A stretch of 5,747 bases of DNA from assembly GCA_017632155.1 (NCBI GenBank), contig JAGBRZ010000159.1, positions 1-5,747 on the forward strand. The letters are read 5' to 3'. Under the pieces are notes generated by a model. That model did no database searches. It was not told the origin of the DNA and saw nothing but the letters and a program-made list of their open reading frames with translations. The DNA comes from Clostridia bacterium (lineage in GTDB: Bacteria; Bacillota_A; Clostridia; Oscillospirales; CAG-272). Positions 1 through 4,801 of the stretch are shown piece by piece (position 1 is the first letter of the stretch; each line of letters begins with the position of its first letter). Both the position numbers and the translations under genes were made by a program.

Positions 1-66
1 GAACTTCATTGCAAGAAGCATAAAGATCTGGATGGTGATAAGGCTGTCTTCCGTACCGTGTACGTT
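1..66 (-). other. thrS: continuation of the thrS reading frame beyond the in-frame TAG
   Basis: The same frame stays open for 22 codons to the window edge and reads NVHGTEDSLITIQI followed by FMLLAMKF. The first part matches the conserved ThrS segment that follows FYGPKLDIQI (the region of TVQLDF in E. coli). The TAG therefore sits inside the gene and not at its natural end. The aspartate that normally follows TVQL/TIQI is Phe here, and the Met in LLAMKF also looks atypical. Either base errors close to the window edge or real gene decay could explain this; the sequence alone cannot decide. Confidence 0.75.
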
Positions 67-1497
67 CTAGATCTGAATATCGAGCTTAGGACCGTAGAAC
101 GCCGCCTCATCGATACCGATCTTATAATCAAGTCCGATATTGTCGAGAATAGTCTTCATTACAGACTGCGCCTCTTCCCACTGCTCTGCCGTGCCCTCGT
201 ACTTATCGGTACGGTTGGGATCCCACTGCGAGAAGCGGAACGAGCAGTCCTCTCTGAGTCCGAGAGCATCAAGCATATAGAGCGCGAGGTCAAGACAGCC
301 CTTGAACTCGTTTTCGAGCTGATCGGGAGTAAGGATAAGGTGACCCTCGGAAATGGTGAACTGACGAACGCGGATAAGACCGTGCATCTCGCCGCTCTCT
401 TCATTTCTGAAAAGTGTAGAGGTCTCACCGAGTCGCATAGGCAGATCGCGGTAAGAGCGCTTCTTATTGAGGAATACCTGATACTGGAAGGGACAGGTCA
501 TAGGACGGAGAGCAAAGCATTCCTTGGTCTCATCGTCGGGATCTCCGAGGATGAACATACCGTCACGGTAGTGATCCCAGTGACCCGAGATCTTGTAAAG
601 ATCGGACTTTGCCATAAGAGGTGTCTTGGTGAGAAGATATCCGCGTCTTCTCTCCTCGTCCTCAACAAATCTCTGAAGTATCTGAATGGTCTTTGCACCC
701 TTGGGGAGCATAATGGGAAGGCCCTGACCGATCGAATCAACGGTGGTGAAATATTCAAGCTCGCGGCCGATCTTGTTGTGGTCGCGCTTCTTTGCCTCTT
801 CAACTGCGGTGAGGTATGCGTTCATCTCTTCCTTGGAGGGATATGCGATACCGTAGACACGCTGAAGCATCTTGTTGTTCTGGTCGCCCTTCCAATAAGC
901 GCCGGTGCACTGAGTGAGCTTTACGGCTCTTACAGCGGCGGTCGAGAAGAGGTGAGGACCTGCACAAAGATCAACGAACTCGCCCTGACGGTAGAAGCTG
1001 ATAACAGCATCCTCGGGAAGCTCTTCGATAAGCTGAACCTTGTAGGGTTCTTCCTTCTCTGTCATAAGAGCAATAGCTTCCTCGCGGGGGAGCTCAAAGC
1101 GCTCGATGCGAAGGTTTTCGCGCATGATCTTCTTCATCTCGGATTCGATATTTTTGAGGATATCCTGAGTAAAGGAGATATCGCTGTCGAAGTCATAGTA
1201 GTAGCCGTTGTCTACTGCGGGACCGATGGTGAGCTTGGTCTCGGGGTAAAGTCTTTTAACTGCCTGAGCAAGGATGTGGGATGCGGTGTGGCGGTAAACC
1301 TTCTTGCCTTCTTCATCAGCGAAGGTGAGAAGAATGATCTCGTCGCCTTCCTTGACGGGTGTGGACATTGCCGAAACAACGCCGTTCACCTTTGCCGCGA
1401 TATGCTCGCGGGCAACAACGCCCGCCGCAGAAGCGGCTTCAAAAACCGTGGATGCGTTTTCTACCGAATAATCGATAGCATTGATTCTTACGTTCAT
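67..1497 (-). CDS. thrS: threonyl-tRNA synthetase ThrS, lacking its C-terminus because of an in-frame TAG
   Basis: ThrS charges tRNA-Thr with threonine in the cytoplasm. The visible 476 residues read in family order. An N-terminal TGS domain covers about 1-62. The editing domain has the HTASH motif (H70, H74) and a matching C178/H182 pair in DLCAGPH. The class II core starts near residue 245 and holds RPMTCP (zinc ligand C335), a motif 2 region (MRLGETSTLFRNE) and SEGH (H386, second zinc ligand). Motif 3, the third zinc histidine and the anticodon-binding domain are absent; family members are usually about 580-640 residues. The frame meets TAG at 67-69 but continues with ThrS-like sequence to the window edge, so the gene is longer than this ORF. 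The start at 1495-1497 is chosen because AGGAG lies 7 bases upstream and the TGS domain begins there. An ATG at 1599 would add 34 residues read from a repeat. A T-box leader controls the gene. Confidence 0.93.
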   Translation of the reverse strand: MNVRINAIDYSVENASTVFEAASAAGVVAREHIAAKVNGVVSAMSTPVKEGDEIILLTFADEEGKKVYRHTASHILAQAVKRLYPETKLTIGPAVDNGYYYDFDSDISFTQDILKNIESEMKKIMRENLRIERFELPREEAIALMTEKEEPYKVQLIEELPEDAVISFYRQGEFVDLCAGPHLFSTAAVRAVKLTQCTGAYWKGDQNNKMLQRVYGIAYPSKEEMNAYLTAVEEAKKRDHNKIGRELEYFTTVDSIGQGLPIMLPKGAKTIQILQRFVEDEERRRGYLLTKTPLMAKSDLYKISGHWDHYRDGMFILGDPDDETKECFALRPMTCPFQYQVFLNKKRSYRDLPMRLGETSTLFRNEESGEMHGLIRVRQFTISEGHLILTPDQLENEFKGCLDLALYMLDALGLREDCSFRFSQWDPNRTDKYEGTAEQWEEAQSVMKTILDNIGLDYKIGIDEAAFYGPKLDIQI

Positions 1498-1504
1498 TTT
1501 ATTT

Positions 1505-1509
1505 CTCCT
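1505..1509 (-). promoter_or_regulatory. thrS ribosome binding site (decides the start)
   Basis: AGGAG on the minus strand lies 7 bases upstream of the ATG at 1495-1497. It supports this ATG over the in-frame ATG at 1597-1599, which lies inside a repeat element. Confidence 0.8.
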
Positions 1510-1542
1510 ATTATAATGAATTTCTGTATTTGATTTGGCGGA

Positions 1543-1706
1543 GTGAGAAAAGTGTAAAGTGAAAAGTGTAAAGTGAAAAGTTAAGGAAAATTTCCTCACT
1601 TTGTTCGGAAATTATTTTTATAAAAATGCTTTTCGAGCCAAGCGAGAAGGTATTTGCCTTCGGCAAAATCCGCAACTTTCCACTTTTCACTCTTCACTTT
1701 TCACTT
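1543..1706. repeat. MITE-like inverted-repeat element in the thrS leader
   Basis: The arms at about 1552-1582 and 1674-1704 are imperfect inverted repeats, with 27 of 31 positions matching. Both are built from GTGAAAA/GTGTAAA-like heptads. The roughly 91-base centre carries further self-complementary pieces: TTTGCCTTCGGCAAA at 1653-1667, an arm pair CTTTTCG/CGAGAAG around 1629-1649 with one G-U pair, ATTTTTATAAAAAT near 1614-1627, and GGAAAATTTCC at 1585-1595. I see no gene in it and no clear target-site duplication. Its makeup (terminal inverted repeats, no coding capacity, intergenic position) fits a non-autonomous MITE or a dispersed structured repeat. It abuts the T-box terminator on one side and stops about 33 bases before the thrS ribosome binding site on the other. 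Mobility is an inference; only the symmetry is seen. Confidence 0.7.
1548..1581. repeat. 14-bp tandem repeat in the left arm of the inverted-repeat element
   Basis: The 14-base unit AAAAGTGTAAAGTG occurs twice without change (1548-1561 and 1562-1575) and is followed by a partial third copy, AAAAGT. Each unit is itself two diverged heptads. The right arm has a diverged version of the same heptad array in the opposite orientation. Copy number in such short arrays can change by slippage. Confidence 0.75.
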
Positions 1707-1751
1707 ATAAACAGCGCCCCGACAGCTCTCGCTGTCGGGGCGCTGTTTATA
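1706..1751 (-). terminator. T-box leader terminator hairpin without a U-tract
   Basis: The arms 1706-1726 and 1731-1751 form a perfect 21-bp stem closed by a 4-base loop (GAGA in the transcript), with a GC-rich core. Its 5' half in the transcript includes GCGCCCCG (1736-1743), the same segment that forms the 3' arm of the antiterminator. The two structures are therefore mutually exclusive, as expected in a T-box switch. In the transcript the stem ends UUUAUA and is followed directly by AGTGAAAAG of the repeat element, so the usual run of U residues is missing. Confidence 0.8.
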
Positions 1752-1898
1752 TGCGCGGTTCCACCCGAATTTATAACTTAAAATAAGTATTCAAAATGAC
1801 ACACCGGTGGTACCCTTTGCGGTCTCGACAGAAGCTTTCAGCAAACGCTTCCTCTCTTTGGACGAAACTTGGCAAGGACTTGTCCGTTGCATTTACGA
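1707..1898 (-). promoter_or_regulatory. T-box riboswitch (tRNA-Thr sensing) leader of thrS
   Basis: The transcript carries the T-box GGGTGGAACCGCG at 1754-1766. CGGG (1764-1767) pairs with CCCG (1736-1739) and GCGC (1753-1756) pairs with GCGC (1740-1743). This leaves the typical 7-base bulge UGGAACC that binds the tRNA acceptor end. Upstream, Stem I can be drawn. CCTTGC (1872-1877) pairs with GCAAAGG (1814-1820), GTTTCG (1863-1868) with CGAGAC (1822-1827), and GAAGC (1847-1851) with GCTTC (1831-1835), next to an AGAGAGG motif. On the 3' side of Stem I is ACC at 1809-1811 followed by A, a threonine specifier. A short hairpin ACTTA-TTT-TAAGT may be Stem III. I see no Stem II or IIA/B pseudoknot. 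Uncharged tRNA-Thr should favour the antiterminator and thrS expression. The 5' end is estimated from the -10 box. Confidence 0.88.
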
Positions 1899-1904
1899 TA
1901 TAAT

Positions 1905-1933
1905 ATTATACTCCTCTTTGACCGATTTGTCAA
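1905..1933 (-). promoter_or_regulatory. sigma-70-type promoter for the thrS T-box transcript
   Basis: TTGACA (1928-1933) and TATAAT (1905-1910) both match consensus exactly, with a 17-base spacer. The predicted start of transcription is near 1898. The -35 box begins 18 bases past the stop codon of the preceding gene, and no terminator lies between them. Read-through from the upstream operon is therefore possible and would also pass through the T-box. Confidence 0.88.
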
Positions 1934-1951
1934 GAGTGCGAACAAAAATTA

Positions 1952-2377
1952 TCAAAACTTATGGGGAGTATGTGCGGTTCTTGGGTTGACAAACGAGCGC
2001 CAATCAAGATCACCGCGGTCAAGCGCGATGATAAGAGCCTCCGCAGTACCGATATTGGTCGCAACGGGGATATTATACATATCGCAAAGACGCAAAAGCT
2101 CGTTTGATCGTTCGTTTATAAGGACGGAGGGATCGGTGTCGCGGAAGTCGATGAGAAGGTCGATCTCGTTATAAGCAATTCTCTGTGCGATCTGCTCTTC
2201 TCCGCCGTGGTCACCGGTGAGAAGGCGCTCAATTCGAAGACCCGTCGCCTCGGAAATATACTTTGCCGTAATACTTGTCGCATAAAGATTATGCTTACAG
2301 AGTATTCCACAGTAAGCGGTACAAAATTCCGCCATCAATTCTTTTTTCTTGTCGTGTGCAACGATAGCTATTTCCAT
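1952..2377 (-). CDS. divergent methylglyoxal-synthase-like protein (probable loss of key catalytic residues)
   Basis: Methylglyoxal synthase (MgsA) converts dihydroxyacetone phosphate to methylglyoxal and phosphate. This 141-residue protein has family length and aligns with the E. coli enzyme, as I recall it, without gaps from LYAT to IPVATN. It keeps VAHD (H8, matching H19), K12 (K23), T34 (T45), D80 (D91), LLRLCDMYNIPVATN and the C-terminal ALDRGDLDWR typical of Gram-positive MgsA. However, the catalytic D71 is E60, H98 is I87, D101 is R90, and the phosphate-loop TGTTG reads TSITA. I infer weak or no synthase activity and possibly a binding or regulatory role. AAGGA lies 8 bases before the ATG. 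The gene starts 31 bases after the MinD-like gene, so the two are probably co-transcribed. It ends in TGA with no terminator of its own. Confidence 0.85.
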   Translation of the reverse strand: MEIAIVAHDKKKELMAEFCTAYCGILCKHNLYATSITAKYISEATGLRIERLLTGDHGGEEQIAQRIAYNEIDLLIDFRDTDPSVLINERSNELLRLCDMYNIPVATNIGTAEALIIALDRGDLDWRSFVNPRTAHTPHKF

Positions 2378-2408
2378 TTTCTCATTCCTTTCACTTTGAT
2401 GTCTGATA

Positions 2409-3218
2409 TTATGAATAGAGAAGTTTTCTTCTCTTCTTTTCGGGGAGGTAGGACATTATCGGGATTCTCTCACCGCATATTCTGCGCGAGGTTTCCTCAA
2501 AAGCATCGCGAACCTTTTCGCGGTCGCGGCGCATCTGAACCGCAAGCTTACCCGCGATCTGTGCTTTTTCAAGATCCTTTGAATCGGGGATAACTCCAAC
2601 AAGCGGAACGTGAGTGCGGTCGATCAGCCAATTAAGGCCGGGGCTCGTCCCGTCAAGAACGCCCTTTTTGTCGTATCTATTGATGATTAGGTACTGCTCT
2701 TTGATACCGAGATCTTCGAGCTGATAACCCGTTTTTTCTGCACCGCGCACGGTCGTCGGCTGGTGAGATGTAACAATAAGCGCGGCATCGGCACAGGGCG
2801 CGACCAAAGGGAGCGTACCGTCAAGCGCACCGGGAGTATCTATAAATACGTATTCGCAGAAGAATTCGCGAGCCGCAGCCATAACTGCCTCCTTGAATTC
2901 CTCGGGGGTAAATTCATCCTTTTTGATATGCGGTGCCGCGATAAAATTGAGTCTTTCCTCGCGATAATCCTGCATAACGGTTTTCGATGCCGTGGCGCGT
3001 CCGGTGACAAGATCGCAAATGTCAAAAAAGACGTTTTCCTCATATCCGAGGATCAAGTCGAGCGAGCGGTTTGAAAAATCGCAATCAACCAAAAGGACTC
3101 TTTTTCCGCTTGCGGCAATCGAAAAAGCAATATTCGCGGCAACGGTGGATTTTCCGACACCGCCCTTGCAAGAGGTGATAAGAAAAGTCTTTATGCCCTT
3201 ATTTGAACGGCTTTCCAT
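2409..3218 (-). CDS. MinD/ParA-family (deviant Walker A) P-loop ATPase
   Basis: This 269-residue ATPase has SCKGGVGKST at 16-25 (signature lysine K18, P-loop K23), a switch-I-like LLVDCD at 42-47 (D45, D47) and Walker B VFIDTPG at 124-130 (D127). The segments NRSLDLILGYE, LIINRYDKKG and VPLVGVIPDSKDL place it closer to MinD than to plasmid ParA. MinD-type proteins bind membranes and position the division site or other cell machinery. The C-terminus (about 256-269) is short and basic (EKKRRKLLYS). I do not see the usual amphipathic membrane-targeting helix clearly, and no minC or minE is adjacent. The start at 3216-3218 has GGAGGAG 5 bases upstream; the ATG at 3272 would add 18 residues from the promoter region. 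Its own promoter lies just upstream, and the MGS-like gene follows 31 bases downstream. The partner and precise role are unknown. Confidence 0.88.
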   Translation of the reverse strand: MESRSNKGIKTFLITSCKGGVGKSTVAANIAFSIAASGKRVLLVDCDFSNRSLDLILGYEENVFFDICDLVTGRATASKTVMQDYREERLNFIAAPHIKKDEFTPEEFKEAVMAAAREFFCEYVFIDTPGALDGTLPLVAPCADAALIVTSHQPTTVRGAEKTGYQLEDLGIKEQYLIINRYDKKGVLDGTSPGLNWLIDRTHVPLVGVIPDSKDLEKAQIAGKLAVQMRRDREKVRDAFEETSRRICGERIPIMSYLPEKKRRKLLYS

Positions 3219-3223
3219 TTTAT

Positions 3224-3230
3224 CTCCTCC
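3224..3230 (-). promoter_or_regulatory. ribosome binding site of the MinD-like gene (decides the start)
   Basis: GGAGGAG on the minus strand lies 5 bases before the ATG at 3216-3218. The earlier in-frame ATG at 3270-3272 lies between the -35 and -10 boxes, upstream of the predicted transcript start, and so cannot be used by this promoter. Confidence 0.82.
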
Positions 3231-3249
3231 GGTAAAAAATATATATATT

Positions 3250-3279
3250 ATTATATCATACTTTCGGTGCAAATGTCAA
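3250..3279 (-). promoter_or_regulatory. sigma-70-type promoter for the MinD-like/MGS-like operon
   Basis: TTGACA (3274-3279) and TATAAT (3250-3255) are exact consensus boxes with an 18-base spacer. Transcription should start near 3243, giving a leader of about 25 bases. A very AT-rich tract including a 16-bp palindrome (3286-3301) lies just upstream of the -35 box and could act as an UP element. Confidence 0.85.
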
Positions 3280-3343
3280 TCGGATTTAAAAATATTTTTA
3301 ACGTCTTTTTACCTTTTTATGTATTTTAATGGTCAATTTTGTC

Positions 3344-3377
3344 AAAAAAATCAGGCTGTTCGCAAGGAACAGCCTGA
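3344..3377 (-). terminator. rho-independent terminator of the nagB-DUF436 operon
   Basis: The arms 3351-3361 and 3367-3377 form a perfect 11-bp stem (TCAGGCTGTTC with its complement) with a 5-base loop. Seven U residues follow in the transcript (3344-3350). It begins 6 bases after the DUF436 stop codon. Confidence 0.92.
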
Positions 3378-3383
3378 AACATA

Positions 3384-3935
3384 TTAATCGGGGTAAATCG
3401 CTCTGCATCCGCCGATAAGCTTCGGGCGTGTGCGCGCGCAGGTGATGGTCGCGTTGCCGATCTTCGAAAGGCTCACTCTGACGGGAACTGCAACGGCTTT
3501 GAGATGCATTCCGATAAGGGTAAGACCGATATCGATGCCCGCGTGAGCCGAAATGCACTCAACTGCAGCGGGAGAATCAAATTCGCTCCATACCTTGGTC
3601 GCCCAAGAGCCGCCCGCGTGAGGATGGGGCATTACGCAGACCTCGGGAAGATTATACTTCTCAAGGCACTCGCGCTCGACGATCAGTGCGCGGTTGAGAT
3701 GCTCACAGCACTGCGCGGCGAGGTATATTCCCTTTTCGTCGAGAATGGGCTTTACAGCAGCAAAGATAGCCTCTGCAGCTTCCGCGGATGAATCCTTGCC
3801 TATTCTTCCGCCCGCGACCTCGGAGGTCGAGCAGCCGATGACGAGGATATCGCCCTTCTTAAGGTTCGCCTCGGCAAGAAGCTCGTTAAGAACGGTTTCT
3901 GCCTCGTACTTAACTTTATCAAAAAACTCGCTCAT
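3384..3935 (-). CDS. DUF436 / UPF0340 family protein (YwlG-like), function unknown
   Basis: This 183-residue protein matches the DUF436 (TIGR01440, B. subtilis YwlG) family in length and motifs. These are GCSTSEVAGGRIGKDSS at 34-50, CCEHLNRALIVERE at 76-89, MPHPHAGGSWA at 102-112 and HAGIDIGLTLIGMHLKAV at 131-148. No signal peptide or membrane segment is visible, so it should be cytoplasmic. The conserved Cys, Glu and His residues could bind a metal or act in catalysis, but that is a guess. Its ATG lies 5 bases after the nagB TGA and has no good Shine-Dalgarno at the right distance, so translation is probably coupled to nagB. In B. subtilis, as I recall, ywlG follows the sugar-phosphate isomerase gene rpiB. 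Here it follows another sugar-phosphate enzyme gene, which hints at a role in sugar-phosphate metabolism. A terminator follows directly. Confidence 0.9.
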   Translation of the reverse strand: MSEFFDKVKYEAETVLNELLAEANLKKGDILVIGCSTSEVAGGRIGKDSSAEAAEAIFAAVKPILDEKGIYLAAQCCEHLNRALIVERECLEKYNLPEVCVMPHPHAGGSWATKVWSEFDSPAAVECISAHAGIDIGLTLIGMHLKAVAVPVRVSLSKIGNATITCARTRPKLIGGCRAIYPD

Positions 3936-3940
3936 ATTTA

Positions 3941-4663
3941 TCAGCCGTTATAAGCCGCCTCGTCACAGAAGATGTAAACGTTCTTATGCGAACGGAGGAG
4001 AGTTACGGGAGTGTTGGTGGTATACTTGCCGCTGAGAAGAGCTGCAATTGCCTCGTGCTTTTCCTTGCCGGATGCTACAAGAACGATGCACTCTGCGGAG
4101 AGGATGCCGTCCATACCCATGGTGATAGCGTGGCGCGGAACGTCGTCGCGGGTCTCAAAGAAACGGGAGTTTGCGTCGATTGTGCTCTCGCAGAGAGAGG
4201 TAAGGTGGGTTGCGCCGATGAGCTCGTCACCGGGCTCGTTAAAGCCGATGTGACCATTGCGGCCTACGCCGAGGAGCTGGATGCCGACACCGCCCGCTGC
4301 AGCGATCTTTTCGTCGTACGCCTTGCAGAACGCCTCGGGATCTTCGCACTTTCCGTCGGGAACGAAGGTATTTGCCTTGTCGATGTTTACGTGATCGAAG
4401 AGCTTATCGTTCATAAAATAGCGGTAGCTCTGCTCGTGGGTGGGCTCAATGGGATAGTACTCGTCGAGATTGTAGGTCTTGATGCCGGAGAAATCGATCT
4501 TGCCAGCCTTGTTATCCGCGATAAGGCACTCGTAGATACCTTCGGGAGAAGAACCGGTTGCAAGTCCGAGGATACCGGTGGGATTAGCTTTGATGTAGTC
4601 AACGAAAACATCAGCCGCGCGGCGGGACATTTCTGCGTAATCTTTACAAACTATAACTTTCAT
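3941..4663 (-). CDS. nagB: glucosamine-6-phosphate deaminase NagB
   Basis: NagB converts glucosamine 6-phosphate to fructose 6-phosphate and ammonia, feeding amino sugars into glycolysis. The 240-residue length matches the short Gram-positive form. Visible motifs are LGLATGSSPEGIY at 32-44 (phosphate-binding loop), TYNLDEYYPI at 63-72 with the acid-base residue D67, and GVGRNGHIGFNEP at 132-144 with H138 and E143 of the ring-opening triad. E. coli D141 is N136 here, which I believe is common in Gram-positive enzymes. TLLRSHKNVYIFCDEAA closes the protein. AGAGG lies 8 bases before the ATG, and a near-consensus promoter gives a leader of about 30 bases. The DUF436 gene follows 5 bases after the TGA, so the two form one operon. 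nagA is not next to it, unlike in many nag operons. Confidence 0.96.
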   Translation of the reverse strand: MKVIVCKDYAEMSRRAADVFVDYIKANPTGILGLATGSSPEGIYECLIADNKAGKIDFSGIKTYNLDEYYPIEPTHEQSYRYFMNDKLFDHVNIDKANTFVPDGKCEDPEAFCKAYDEKIAAAGGVGIQLLGVGRNGHIGFNEPGDELIGATHLTSLCESTIDANSRFFETRDDVPRHAITMGMDGILSAECIVLVASGKEKHEAIAALLSGKYTTNTPVTLLRSHKNVYIFCDEAAYNG

Positions 4664-4699
4664 TTTGCGTACCTCTTTTCAAAAATTTATGCATATAAT

Positions 4700-4728
4700 A
4701 TTATACTCGCTTTGAGGGAGAAATTCAA
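4700..4728 (-). promoter_or_regulatory. sigma-70-type promoter for nagB-DUF436
   Basis: TTGAAT (4723-4728) and a perfect TATAAT (4700-4705) are separated by 17 bases. The predicted transcript start is near 4693. The 16 bases GAGTATAATATTATAT over the -10 box are identical to those of the thrS promoter. Confidence 0.83.
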
Positions 4729-4748
4729 GTCCTTTTTCAATTTTTTAC

Positions 4749-4781
4749 AAAAAAAGAACCGACCTCTTGCGAAGTCGGTTC
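4749..4781 (-). terminator. rho-independent terminator of the S1-domain gene
   Basis: GAACCGAC (4774-4781 in transcript sense) pairs with GTCGGTTC (4756-4763), an 8-bp stem with a 10-base loop. Seven U residues follow (4749-4755). It begins about 20 bases past the stop codon at 4802-4804. Confidence 0.9.
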
Positions 4782-4801
4782 AATTTTAAGTTAACTCTGA
4801 A

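Noticed and set aside
58..1533. Long plus-strand open frame of 491 codons opposite thrS
   Set aside because: It is the antisense shadow of thrS. The minus strand gives a clear ThrS with all family motifs. The plus-strand protein matches no family I recognise and has no ribosome binding site.
1498..1599. Possible 34-residue N-terminal extension of thrS from the ATG at 1599
   Set aside because: The extension is read from the repeat element (heptads giving FTLFTLHF-like sequence). It has no ribosome binding site and precedes a normal TGS-domain start that has AGGAG in place.
1543..1706. CRISPR-like array suggested by short repeats
   Set aside because: The repeats are tandem heptads and 14-mers without spacers, and the two arms are inverted relative to each other. 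No cas gene is present.
1934..1954. Possible terminator after the MGS-like gene
   Set aside because: There is a T-rich stretch but no stable hairpin in the short gap before the thrS promoter.
1601..1989. Small plus-strand frames between thrS and the MGS-like gene
   Set aside because: They lie on the antisense of the T-box leader and repeat, lack ribosome binding sites, and are explained by those RNA structures.
3986..4789. Plus-strand open frame of 267 codons over nagB
   Set aside because: It is a shadow of nagB. It runs through the nagB promoter and the upstream terminator, and shows no recognisable domain.
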